From NCBI GenBank assembly GCA_013372555.1, contig JAAPAX010000001.1, forward strand, positions 1,054,001 through 1,118,000: a stretch of 64,000 bases of DNA, in the 5' to 3' direction. The translations under genes were made by a program, and so were the position numbers. Each line of letters begins with the position of its first letter. Within the stretch, counting starts at the first letter, position 1. The DNA comes from Elsinoe arachidis (taxonomy: Eukaryota > Ascomycota > Dothideomycetes > Myriangiales > Elsinoaceae). Shown here piece after piece: positions 32,223 to 42,757 of the stretch. Below the pieces are notes generated by a model. That model made no database searches. It saw only the letters and a program-made list of their open reading frames with translations, and was not told where the DNA came from.

Positions 32223-32997
32223 GCCAGCGCATCCCACCAGCATATAAGATGCTTGTTCTGCGCCTCGGCCTTCTTGATCACCATGGTCTGCATTGGTGCT
32301 ACTGTGGCGGCCAACTTGGTGGCAATGGCTTCGTAGCGTGGTGCTTGTCAGGCCTTCCATTGTCCTACCTTCACGGAAGTGGGCTTGAAACGTCCTTCCC
32401 AGGGCGAAGTGTCACCATTTTCGCCGTTGGATGATGGGTAGTACGATCACAATCACGGGAGAATGCACTGTTGATGAAGTCAATACTCCGAGGACTTTGT
32501 CGCACTGGAGGACAGTTGAAACATGACCTTTGTCGAGATTGATCCTGATACAGCAGAATCTATGGTGTCCAGCTGCAGACGATGCGAAGAGGTCTCTACC
32601 GCTTCTGGTATTGCAGATAGTCAGTCGTGAGAACTCAAGGCTATGCCCGAGCGAAGCAATTTCCAACTACGCCGCACCATGATATATTCCACACCGCTGC
32701 AGCTTCATTACGAGTCTACCATATGAAAGGCCTGAAGTATGTAGGCATCATCCCTGCGTTGCCAAATACATGTCTCCACACCAGTATCCGATCCTTGACC
32801 ATTCTCGCTAGAACGCACGTGATGTCGGCAAAACTTGCCCATCTCCGTCCAAGCACTTAACATCACCGCGAGCTCTCTCACTCACTTCACCACGAATGTC
32901 AAGGTATCTCCAACCACTTCCGCAATGACGACTCTTTCATGACAACCCCATCACCCCCTCAAATTCACAACCTTCCCCTACTCCTCCCTCCACCACA
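32223..32997. other. intergenic, no gene seen
   Basis: TRAX 3' flank and the promoter of the next gene. It includes a CACGTG near 32816. The last about 60 bases become very C-rich just before the next ATG. No coding signal is recognised. Confidence 0.5.
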
Positions 32998-33777
32998 ATG
33001 GCTCCAACCCGCCGCTACCTCCGCCTCACTCGCTTCTCCGTCCTCGAAACCCGCATCTACCTCGAACAACCCTCCCTCGCCCCCACCTGGCTGCTCTCCC
33101 CACGCTCCCCCGCCCTCCCCCGCATCATAGCCGCCATCCGCCCCCTGATCCTCCCCAAACTCCGCGAGGAGAACGAAAACGCAAAGAAGAAGGGGGGCAA
33201 GAAGCGCAAAGCCACGAAAGATACTGTCACGGGAGAGGACTTTGAGGTGGCGCTTTTTTTGACCGAGGGCGGGAGTAGACATGCGATTTTGAGGAAGGAG
33301 AAGAGTTTTGCGGGAAAAGGGAAGGGGAGGCTGGGTGGGGGGAGGAGGATGGGGGTGGGGAATGCGGGGGGAGAGGAAGGGGAGGGGGAGCAGGTGGTGA
33401 TTAGGGAGGAGAGTGATGAGGAGGATGGGCAGGGGAGGAGGTTGGAGGATATTCCGCTCAAGGGCCAGGAGAGCGAAGGGGATGGGGAGGTGGTGGAGGT
33501 GAGTTCGGACGAGGAGGGGGGAGGGGTGGGGAAAGGGAGGAAGAGGAAGAGGATGGTGGAAGAGGAGGATGATGAGGGCGAGGAGGATAAGAAGAAGCTA
33601 GGGCTGAAGACGCAGTATGAGGGGTTTAGTATCTACGGGAGGATATTGTGTTTGATTGTCAAGCGGAAGGGGGTCAAGGCGAGGGCGGAAGCGCCGGCGA
33701 ACAGCAGTCAGATGTTGGAGAATTGGGTTAGTACGCAGATGGAGCAGGATGGGGTGGGAGTGGATGATGAAGGATGA
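32998..33777 (+). CDS. conserved fungal protein, probably nuclear, function unknown
   Basis: Single exon, 259 aa. The first about 60 residues (RRYLRLTRFSVLETRIYLEQ, then LLSPRSPALPRIIAAIRPLILPKLREE) look like a conserved folded block known to me from other Pezizomycotina without a function. A Lys-rich patch (KKKGGKKRKATKD), a short block FEVALFLTEGGSRHAILRK, and a long Glu/Asp/Gly-rich middle with a KGRKRKRMVEEEDDEGEEDK segment follow; the basic patches could be nuclear signals. The C-terminus has a second conserved-looking block (YEGFSIYGRILCLIVKRKG and MLENWVSTQ). The G-rich middle inflates Gly/Glu content by composition. I do not assign a role. Confidence 0.7.
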   Translation: MAPTRRYLRLTRFSVLETRIYLEQPSLAPTWLLSPRSPALPRIIAAIRPLILPKLREENENAKKKGGKKRKATKDTVTGEDFEVALFLTEGGSRHAILRKEKSFAGKGKGRLGGGRRMGVGNAGGEEGEGEQVVIREESDEEDGQGRRLEDIPLKGQESEGDGEVVEVSSDEEGGGVGKGRKRKRMVEEEDDEGEEDKKKLGLKTQYEGFSIYGRILCLIVKRKGVKARAEAPANSSQMLENWVSTQMEQDGVGVDDEG

Positions 33778-34225
33778 GGAGGCAAAGATCTGGATTGTCT
33801 CGTATGACAACCATTCAATAACAAGAGCCACAAGAGCGTCTTGGCTGGAGAAGATTAGACGGAGCGGTTGACAGCCACACCAGTGCGGATCATCGAGCTG
33901 ATCTGTCACACACCAGCACCGTACAGCTGCGCAGAAGCAAGGGCCGAAGGAGACAAGCGATGGACAGAAAATGCACCTCTTGACCATGCACGAGATGGAG
34001 AAGCAAAGGTCAATGATCGGACGAGGACACGCTTGATCAACCTCGAAGGCGGTATATGTATTCAGCATGTGCTTCACCGCTCAAGAGCAGGCGGAGATCT
34101 AGTTAGAAAGCTAGCGAGAACACAAACGCGGAGCTAATAAAAGCTCGACGCACAAAATAGACATCGAAGACGCTGTCACCGCAGCATACCTTCCACTCCT
34201 GTCACTCCTCCTCTCCCCGATCTCC
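33778..34225. other. intergenic between convergent genes
   Basis: The 3' flanks of the unknown protein and of the aldehyde dehydrogenase. Nothing else is seen. Confidence 0.55.
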
Positions 34226-35871
34226 TCACAACCACGTCCCCAAATTCACATGCACCGCTTTCTTATTCGTATACGCATCCAACCCAGCCTCTCCCAACTC
34301 CCTCCCAATCCCACTTTGCTTCACCCCACCAAACGGAATCCTGAAATCCGAATCATTACTGCTGTTGATCCACACCATACCCGCCTCGATCCTGCGCGCA
34401 ATCTTGTGCGCCCTGACCATATCCCTCGTGAATACCGCACTGCCTAGCCCATACATGGTGTCGTTCGCCTTGGCCAATGCTTCCTCCTCAGTCTTGAAGC
34501 TGGCGATCACGACAAAGGGGCCGAAGACTTCTTCCTTGAAGATGCGCATGTTGTCTTTGACGTCTGTGAAGATGGTGGGTGAGATGAAGTAGCCCTTTCC
34601 TGCGGCGTCTTTGAAGGGTTCTCCGCCGGCGATGAGGGTGGCGCCGTCTTCTTTGCCGAACTCGACGTATTTGAGCACTCGTTCGTATTGGGTCTTGGTG
34701 ACTTGTGGGCCTTGAAAGGTGGTCTCTTGGAATGGGTCGCCGACGACGCTGGTGGTTTTGACGTGTTCTTTGAATTGCTTGATGAATTCGTCGTAGACGC
34801 CTTCTTGGACAAGGATTCGTGAGGTGGCGGTGCAGATCTGGCCCATGTTGCTCATAATGCCAATGTGCGCCCACTTGACTGCTTGATCGAGATCGGCGTC
34901 GTCGAAAACCAGAAGAGGGGATTTGCCGCCAGTCTCAAGGGTGATGTTCTTCATGGTACCAGCGGCTTGCTTCATGATCTCTCTGCCTGTGATAGTGGAT
35001 CCAGTAAAGGCGATCTTGTCAACATTTGGATGCTGGACGAGAGCCGCGCCTGCTACACGACCAAGACCATTGATGATGTTTACCACGCCTGGCGGAAAAC
35101 CGGCTTCCTTGATGAGGTTGGCAAAGTAGAGAATGGACAGTGGTGTCTGTTCAGCTGCTTTGAGGACGACAGTATTTCCTGCTGCCAGTGCCGGACCAAG
35201 CTTCCACGCTGCCATCGCGAGAGGGTAATTCCATGGGATGATCTGACCACACACTCCGACTGGTTCGCGAATGGTGTAGGCAAGTTTTGCTGGACCGGTG
35301 TCGATGACTTGGCCGTGGAGCTTGTCCGCATAGCCAGCATAGTACTTGAGTGTGCCAGCGACCTCGGCGAGATCTTCATTCAGAGCTACAGAGTATGGCT
35401 TGCCATTGTCCCAGGTTTCGATCGTGGCAAGGGTTGGGGCATGCTCAGAGACAAGTTGTGAGAGCTTGTACATGAGGTCGCCACGTTCTGCGGGTGTTAC
35501 ATCTCGCCACTCGCCGTTGAATGCATCTCGTGCAGCCTTGACAGCTTGATCGATGTCTTCGGCAGATGCTCCAGTAACTTCGCAGATGGTCGACTCGTCT
35601 CTGTGCGATGTAAGCCTAAGGACAGCGAGAGTGGAAGAATCAGACCCTACGATGGATTTATACTTGTGATTTTCTCACCAGAACCCTTCACCCATTCATT
35701 GTTGATAAACAACCCTGTAGGCTGGGCATACTCAACTCCGTTCGGCGCCTTGAGTTTCACTGATAGGTCCGACATTGTAGTTCGGAAGGAGATGGCAGAC
35801 TTGGCAGGTCGAAAGGTCAATGGTGAATGCAGAACCTGAGTGCTGAAGGTTCGCAGGAAACGATTGAGCAT
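34226..35871 (-). CDS. NAD(P)+-dependent aldehyde dehydrogenase (ALDH1/2 class)
   Basis: Exon 1 35651..35871 and exon 2 34226..35600 (50-nt intron, GTAGGG...GCACAG, joining INPS to DESTICEV); 531 aa. Active-site residues are present: WNYPLAMAAWKLGPALAAGN, the Rossmann motif FTGSTITGR, the general base Glu in LETGGKSPLLVF (about 296) and the catalytic Cys in GQICTATSR (about 330), then EVFGPF and the C-terminal PFGGVKQSGIGRELG. It oxidises aldehydes such as acetaldehyde to acids. The N-terminus (MLNRFLRTFSTQVLHS...AISFRTT) is basic and Ser/Thr-rich, like a mitochondrial presequence; a second in-frame Met (MSDLSVKLKAP) is the usual start of cytosolic ALDH, so two products are possible. It is divergent from BolA over a 226-bp gap. 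Confidence 0.92.
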
Positions 35872-36097
35872 GGAAACAGTCAAAAGAGGGGCAATTGCGA
35901 TTATGTACTGCAGGCGACAAGCTTATCTTGGGTGGAGGGGCAATGGTGGGATGAGGGCGGAGTTCGGAGCCGAGATGGACCGGAGTCAATCTCTCTTCCG
36001 ACGACATGGTCCATTCAGGGCAACATCAACATATCATCAAGACAATCGACGACAAGGACGGCGAAGACCGGAGACATCAAAAATAACACATCATTCC
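35872..36097. promoter_or_regulatory. short divergent promoter, ALDH and BolA
   Basis: Only 226 bp separate the two start codons, so the genes share a promoter region. I see no strong TATA box. The 5' untranslated regions must be short or overlap. Confidence 0.5.
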
Positions 36098-36562
36098 ATG
36101 TTTCGACGACTTGCTGTTGGCAAGCTCCGCCAGGTCCGAAACATGGCAACCTCGTCAAGTCCGATGGAAGATGCGCTGCGGAAAAAGGTACATGAGGCTG
36201 GGATCGATGTCGTTGAACAGGCTTAACAGCTGCAGATAACAGATGCACTCGCACCGACCAGTTTAGAGGTCTTCAATGATTCACACAAGCATTCCCATCA
36301 CAAGGCCATGGAAGGCGTCACTTCGAAAGAGACACATTTCAGGTAAGGAGGCCTTGTCGGACTCATGTGGCAATGTCGCTAACGTGAAAGGGTGAACATC
36401 GTCTCCGAAGCCTTCAAGGGCAAGATGCAGCCCGCGAGACATCGGCTAGTCTACGGGCTGTTGAAGGACGAAATGGCAGCAGTTGGAGGCATACATGCAC
36501 TACAGCTGAAGACGAGGACGCCCGAAGAGGAAGAAAAGGTAAAGGCAGCTGGGTCGTCATGA
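36098..36562 (+). CDS. mitochondrial BolA-like Fe-S assembly protein
   Basis: Three exons: 36098..36187, 36236..36342 and 36391..36562; introns of 48 nt each; 122 aa. After a basic N-terminus (MFRRLAVGKLRQVRNM, presequence-like) comes the BolA domain: PTSLEVFNDSHKHSHH (invariant His), KETHFRVNIVSEAFKGK, RHRLVYGLLKDEM and IHALQLKTRTPEEE. This is the Bol1/BolA1 pattern. BolA proteins pair with monothiol glutaredoxins through a [2Fe-2S] cluster and help deliver clusters to mitochondrial targets such as lipoate synthase. The gene would be missed by long-ORF scanning because no exon exceeds 172 nt. Convergent with SYM1, 208 bp apart. Confidence 0.9.
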
Positions 36563-36770
36563 TTTGAACATATGTACAACCAGGTACGCTCGCAATGCTG
36601 GAAAACTGCCGACTATGACTATGTTGATTGGTATCCGGTACCAAGGGGCGGGGATCATGATCCTATACTGACGCTGGTTCATGACCAGAGGCGTCTTCGT
36701 CGAGTTCGAACATGAAGCCGTGAATGGACTGAATGAAAGCTGGATCGCAGGGACATCATACCCCGTAATC

Positions 36771-37525
36771 CTAGCTGGGAGGTAGATCCTCGACGGAAAC
36801 GGCCTTACCGGAACCCTGAGAATTCAAGAAGCTGAGGTAGCAGTTCCATCCTGTAGAGATTAGGATAGATCCACCTCAACGAGAGACATACTTACCTAGC
36901 GAGACCACATTCACAACCAATACGCGATGCTCCAAGGGTACAAACTTGAAATTGGTCATCTGAATCCAAGGCCAGACCATCCAATTCTTCGTAAGAGCGG
37001 TCTTGTAGGTCGAGTCCAGCTTTTCCTTGGGCTCGGATCCTTCCATTATGGCCATCGAAGACAAGAAGCAGAACAAGTTGGTGCTAGCAAATACAGTCTG
37101 GTCCAGTCCAACGCGGGCGAGGATCTCCAAATTCGGGGAGCTAGGGATCCTGACTTTGCGCTGTAGAAAGCCAAACCAAGTTGTTGCGGCCGGACCAAAG
37201 ACAGCTTGGCAATATCAGACCTGCGCGAGCATCTGCACCATCTTATACTCACCGCCACCGTACAAGGTCATGCGACCAGTCCTGGCCAGATCTTGATTTG
37301 ACAAGCCTCTCTTCTCTACCAATTGCTGAGCCATCGTATCGCCCGTTGCAAAAAGGACCTTGCGGCGATGTCAGAGACAGAGACTGAGGGTATCATGGAC
37401 ATTCTCACCGCAGTAGTAATGCTCTGGGTCAGCAATGGGCGCGACGCCAGCTTGGCCTGATACCTGTGACCACATCAGATCTGCTCTAGAGACTTTGCTG
37501 GACAGTATGCTCACCATCGCAGCAT
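36771..37525 (-). CDS. SYM1: Mpv17/PMP22-family inner mitochondrial membrane protein SYM1
   Basis: Five exons: 37515..37525, 37409..37463, 37253..37358, 36896..37204 and 36771..36850, with introns of 51, 50, 48 and 45 nt; 186 aa. The joined protein starts MLRWYQAKLASRPLLTQ and continues SITTAVLFATGDTMAQQLVE, RMTLYGGAVFGPAATTWFGF, SSPNLEILARVGLDQTVF, TKNWMVWPWIQMTNFKFVPL, VVNVVSLGWNCYLSFLNSQ; these are the conserved blocks of Mpv17/SYM1 in order. Four membrane segments are expected. Yeast Sym1 is needed under heat/ethanol stress and acts as a channel-like protein; mutation of human MPV17 depletes mtDNA. The intron before exon 4 uses an AAG acceptor. Each splice is fixed by frame and family match, so I am confident despite the small exons. 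Confidence 0.9.
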
Positions 37526-38077
37526 CTTGGGCGAGGTATAAGCTGCTTTGTTGCAATTCGTCCGGACTCGATGCCGGTGATAAGGAAAAGGTCCCCTGGA
37601 ATTTTTGATGACAAGCAGGGTTGTGGACCCCGAACAACAGCTTCGTTTTTGGTGGAGCTTCCCTCCCGTGGTCAGGGCTGCACCTGCCAAAGCTGCCTCT
37701 GCCGCATGAGGTCATGGCTGGGCGGATCTGTCCGCCCCTCGCTTCTTCAAAAGTTTAACGAAACGGTGCCCCTCGCTGACCCCCACGTTCCAATCGCATC
37801 TTGTTTGCTTTGGGGAGCTTTGCGTTCGCGTTTGCCAAACTCTTGTCCCTGAACCGTTCGCGTTCGATCAGCCGTCACTTTGACTCAGAAGAACAGCAAC
37901 CACCGCAAACAGAACGCCATCCTTCGCTACCAGACAAACATGCTCCGGAGTGTCCCGATATAAACAGGATGTAGGCATGAGTCAACAAGGTATCTCTTAA
38001 GAGGTTTTCAGGTCCTATCTCTCAATCTTGCACATCTTCTTCACTATCAATCAACACCATCAACATCATCACCTGCC
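37526..38077. promoter_or_regulatory. divergent promoter region, SYM1 and NPT1
   Basis: A 552-bp gap between the starts of SYM1 and nicotinate phosphoribosyltransferase. The right end is a CT/CA-rich leader (CAATCAACACCATCAACATC) just before the NPT1 ATG. No gene is seen. Confidence 0.5.
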
Positions 38078-39510
38078 ATGGCAGCTCAAGCTCAAGATGG
38101 CGTCCTGCCCGAAGGCGTTTCCTCTATTCTGGATACAGATCTGTACAAATTAACCATGCAGAATGCAGTCCTCAAGTTCTTCCCAGACATTGGTCAGTAG
38201 AGAGCTCCCTCAAAGCAAGGTCATCTTCTCACTTCTCGAAAGACGTCAAATACAAATTTACCAATCGCACCACTCATCTCAACCTCAACAGAGAGGCATA
38301 CAAGTGGTTACAAATCCAGATCCAGAATCTCGCCAACATACAAACCACTGCCGACGAGATTCAGTTCCTCACCCAGACATGCAAGTACTTTACACCAGAG
38401 TACCTCATCTTCCTCCGACAGTTCCGCTTCAGACCAGACTCACAGGTTGAGATTACCTTCTTACCAAAGGAGCAGAGCTCAGACGAAGGCCAAGTATCCA
38501 TCTCGGTCACGGGCAAATGGGTCGACACAATCCTGTACGAGATCCCTCTCCTGGCGCTGGTGTCTGAGGCATATTTCAAATTCTGCGACACGGAATGGGA
38601 CCATGACGGACAGCAAGAGAAGGCATATCAGAAGGGCATAAAATTGATGCAGGCGGGTTGCAACTTCTCGGAGTTTGGCAGCAGGAGGCGTAGAGACTAC
38701 AAGACACACGAGTTGGTCATGGAAGGCCTGCAAAAAGCCAACAAAGAGGCCGTGGCCAAAGGATATCCCGGGAGACTTGCAGGTACCAGCAATGTCCACT
38801 TCGCCATGCGATTTGGCGTTGCACCGATCGGTACGGTAGCCCACGAATGGTTCATGGGCATTGCCGCTGTCACGAATGATTACAAGCACGCCAACGAGCT
38901 GGGTCTCAAATACTGGGTTGGTACTTTCGGACTGGGCACCTTGAGCATTGCGCTTACCGACACGTTTGGCACGCCGGACTTCCTCAAGGCTTTCGCGAAA
39001 CCCTCACCTAATGAATATTCCCTCAAGTCAACCGACCCATCCAAGGCCCCCACCTACGCCGAGATCTTCACGGGTACTAGGCAGGATTCAGGCGACCCTG
39101 AAGAATTCGTCAAGCTGGTCAAGAAGTTCTACACTGCACAGAACATATCCGACCACAAGACTGTCGTCTTCTCGGACTCGCTGGACGTTGAGAAGTGCAT
39201 TCATTATAAAGAGATCACAGAGCAAGCTGGACTGACACCGAGCTTTGGCATTGGCACTTTCCTGACCAATGACTTCGTCGACAAGAAGACTGGGGGCAAG
39301 AGTGTGCCGCTCAATATTGTCATCAAGATCTCTGAAGCAGGAGGCCGCCCAGCAGTCAAGATCAGTGACAACCTAGGCAAGAATACGGGCGACAGCCATG
39401 AGGTCGCCAGGGTTAAGCAGGAGTTGGGATATGTCGAGAAGGACTGGAAGGACGGCGATGAGTCGCAAAGATGGGGCAAACAGGGTGACGTGGCGGTTGG
39501 GACAGGTTGA
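38078..39510 (+). CDS. NPT1: nicotinate phosphoribosyltransferase
   Basis: Exon 1 38078..38192 and exon 2 38243..39510 (50-nt intron with GTCAGT donor, joining FFPD-I to DVKYKFTNRT); 460 aa. Family landmarks: ILDTDLYKLTMQNAV near residue 20, KYKFTNRTTHLNLN, EFGSRRRRDYKTHE (about 180-195), GTSNVHFAMRFGVAPIGTVAHEW (His of the active site), TGTRQDSGDP (Asp/Ser of the phosphate site), and FGIGTFLTNDF near the end. It converts nicotinate plus PRPP (with ATP) to nicotinate mononucleotide, EC 6.3.4.21, the entry step of Preiss-Handler NAD+ salvage. Length matches fungal Npt1 (about 430-460). Probably nuclear/cytosolic. Confidence 0.95.
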
Positions 39511-40411
39511 CAGCTGTCCAGGAAGACGATCAGATATACAACTTGATGGACTCTACGGGCCTGAGGGAAGGTCATCGTGGTCGACGAAGGTGCTGCAGGC
39601 ATGGACAGGAAGCGGAGGAACGTCTGCTGCTTCAAGCCAGGGCTTTGGTGAGACCGGGCTCAAGGGTGAATGTCCTCACAACGCAATGATGTCCCATACC
39701 CCGAAAAGGCTGAACCACGCATGCGGCTTGGCAGCTTCAGCCCTACCGCAGGCCGACCATTTCGTAACTATCTGCAGCTCACGCAAAACTGTAGCAGAAC
39801 AGATCATCGAGATCTCTTGTCATATCAACTTACCTAGCAGTGACTGTTGTATGTACCGTATGTCTGGCAGGAGTCGCAGGAATGGCCAGCAACGTAGCCA
39901 CTTGGCCAATCCTGCATGCTAATCATGGTGGTCGTGATGACGCGAAAGGATCACAAGACTCGCGCTTTGAGGCATGCACTTTGATTTTCAACAACAACTG
40001 CATCCTCAAGCAACAGGATGAGACCCAAATTTATGCCGCTGATGGCGCGTGCCGTCAGTTCGAGCGGAAGATTGAAGACAATCAGGAATGCTTGGTTGAG
40101 CTTCCCACGCTAGAAGCAGGTTTCTCGACGCCGATTGGCTGGAAGATCCGCTTCCCTCTCCTTCCCTGCAGGCTTGAGTTTGAGCAGGGGGCAGTGAATC
40201 TCGGCGCTCCATCAAAGTCTCGTAAGTTGCTTGTCGCCATTCATTGATTCGCCATCTCCCTCTATCAATCCTCGACATACATACACTTGATCGCGCATTG
40301 TACACGTTAAAGATACTCTTTGCCAACTAGTGATCATTCGAAGAGTCTGCCAGCCACCGCAGACCTTGACGGCGCTGCGCGCATCACATCAACAGGCACC
40401 ACTGTTTCGAC
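39511..40411. other. intergenic with one doubtful ORF
   Basis: Between NPT1 and the syntaxin. An ORF at 39840..40247 (135 aa) has no domain I know, and its reading extends into the presumed syntaxin promoter. I treat it as chance. Nothing else is seen. Confidence 0.45.
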
Positions 40412-41654
40412 ATGGCAGTCAGTCTCGGTTCTCGCCATGAATCAGACAGCTTACTGACATCTGAATAGTATAACAACAGCAATTACGGCGGCGGCGGAGA
40501 CCGGTTCGGAGGAGGTGGAGCAGGAGGCTACGGCCAGCCCAACCCATATGGCGGACAACAGTCGAATCCCTACAGCGGAGGACAGCAACAGAACCCGTAC
40601 TCCTCTCCACAGCAGCAGAATCCCTACGCAACGCAAGGAAATCGATATGAAAACTCGGGCCCCTACAGTAAGAGCTGAAACAGACGATCACAATAATATT
40701 ACTGACAGTGGTAGACCAAGGTGGACAAGGACAGGCAGTGGAGATGCAGAACCTTCAGCAAGATCAGCACAACCCGTTCCAGGACGGCCAGCAGAATGGA
40801 TACGGCGGTGCACCACAACAGAGCAATCCCCATGCTGTTCTGAACGAGTGCCGGGAGATTCAGCGCGCCATCGACGACCTAGAAGGAGACCTTCAAACCC
40901 TGCAGCGCGCGCAGCGTGGATTCGTGAATGGTAATGGCGCCTCTAATAGAGAAATCGACGCTATGGGCGCTGAGATCATGGGCACTTACCGATCTCTGGC
41001 CGATCGCGTCAAGCGGATAAAGAGCAAGCCAGGTATGTAGCGTTCGAGGGACATGTTCGTCGCCGCTCGTCTGACGTCCTCGCAGAAGCTGGCAACCCAC
41101 AGAATGCTCCTCAAGTAGGTAATCTGGACCGCCGCATCAAGAAAGCAATCAACGCCTTCCAACAACAAGAATCTTCGTTCCGGAAGGAGGTCCAGGAGCA
41201 GCAGAAGCGCCAGTACTTGATTGTCAACCCGAATGCAACCGAGCAAGAACTTCGCGAGGTATCTGAGGCTGGAGGCGACACCCAGATTTTCCAGCAAGCT
41301 CTCCTCTCTGCCGATCGCAGGGGCCAGTCTCAATCGACGCTGCGGTCCGTCCAGCAGCGACACGATGCTATTCAGCAGATCGAGCGCACTATGATGGAGC
41401 TGGCACAGCTCTTCCAGGACCTCGACGCAATCGTTGTCCAGCAAGACCCGATGATCCAGAACGTGGAGAAGCACGCCGAGGATACCCAACAGCACATGGT
41501 CGAGGCCAATGTGCAACTCGAGCAAGCGACGGTCAAGGCGCGTGCTGCGAGGAAGAAGAAGTGGATCTGCTTGGGTATCGTGGTGGCCATCATTGTTGTC
41601 GTGGTCATCATCGTACTGGTCTATGGTGCCACACAAGGCTGGTTTGTACGTTGA
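40412..41654 (+). CDS. plasma-membrane syntaxin (Sso1/2-type Qa-SNARE)
   Basis: Four exons: 40412..40417 (MA), 40469..40667, 40709..41032 and 41086..41654; 365 aa. A Gly/Asn/Gln/Tyr-rich N-terminal tail (YNNSNYGGGGDRFGG) precedes the helical Habc region (CREIQRAIDDLEGDLQTLQR... and NLDRRIKKAINAFQQQE), then the SNARE helix QRHDAIQQIERTMMELAQLF with the central Gln, and a C-terminal anchor (about 20 hydrophobic residues after KARAARKKKW). Sso-type syntaxins pair with Sec9 and Snc at the plasma membrane for exocytosis. A donor-like GTACGT occurs near the stop; splicing it to an acceptor at 41705 would add a polar tail ending at 41837. I keep the shorter form as default. Confidence 0.9.
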
Positions 41655-42757
41655 TCTTCCTGTCACAGTCCTTTTAAGATGCGGACCTTGCTGACCCGGA
41701 CTCAGAGAAAGAACCCTGCTCCTGCTGCCCAGCCAGCGAAGCGAATGATCTTGGAGCACGCTGTTCATATGGCACGCGACATCCTTGACGAGCATCACAA
41801 GTTGATTCGAGCTGTGGAGCCAGGACCGTTCGAGTAGCGCACGGGACGGTAGGGCCGCCAGCGTCGGGCACTTACTCGGCCTGGGCCGGCATTGATCTGC
41901 GCGAGGGTGGAGTGTTGGGGCTGAGCTGCACATTCTCCACTCGTCGATGCAGAGGAGAAGGGGACATAGGGAAGGGACAAAGTACATATTTTCAAAAGTT
42001 CGGATCAGGATCCACTGCACTAGAAGAAGCGAGATTGAAGGTCAGGAGAAGAGGAGGGGGTGGTAATTCCATATGTTTGTAGTCTTAGTCTCGACCTCCC
42101 TGCCAGAGGGATGGCCAGAGGTGGCGAGGCTAGAGATATCTGTACTCTTAATCATCTGCAGAGGCATTCCTTGGGTAGCGGGCGTCATAATCTATCAAGT
42201 CAGAATACAATTCCATTCATCAAGGTCTTCCAACGACCATATGACCACAGCGTGAGAGATGCTCCTTCGCTGCAAATGCTGTATACAGAGCAATGCAGTG
42301 CTCGGGCTGGCCGACACTAGACCCAATCAGTCACACATCCCAGTTTCTGTTACATCCTGGGCAAGCCGAACAAGCCCTGCCCTATACGCGCTCTCGCTAC
42401 CGGGCTGTGGAGTGGTTCGCTACGACGTCGTTTATGCTCGACTAGCTGCACAGACTCGTGCATGAAACACCCCATGAAACCCGGACGATGCCGGTCCGCT
42501 ATTCTTGGGTCAAATCATTACGTGCTCAACTGCTTTTGGTATGCGATCTGCTATGTCTAGCACGGTGAGTACCTCTCCGTCTCTGTTATAGTTGTTCGAA
42601 AGACTCCCCTGCTGTCGATCTTTGTTCATCTGGTTGTATCAGACTTGGCATGTGAAGGTACATGGTCGACATCAGGAGGTCGGATATAAGAATGAAGTAG
42701 GACTTTTCGAGTTGCTTCCTTCATCCTCACTCAAAGTCTTATCAGCATTTTCGAATC
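41655..42757. other. intergenic, no gene seen
   Basis: Syntaxin 3' flank (including the optional extra exon 41706..41837) and the GH5-like gene promoter. No other coding signal is recognised. Confidence 0.5.

Noticed and set aside
39840..40247. 135-codon ORF upstream of the syntaxin
   Set aside because: It has no family likeness and no typical start context, and it overlaps the syntaxin promoter. It could be a small gene, but nothing supports it.
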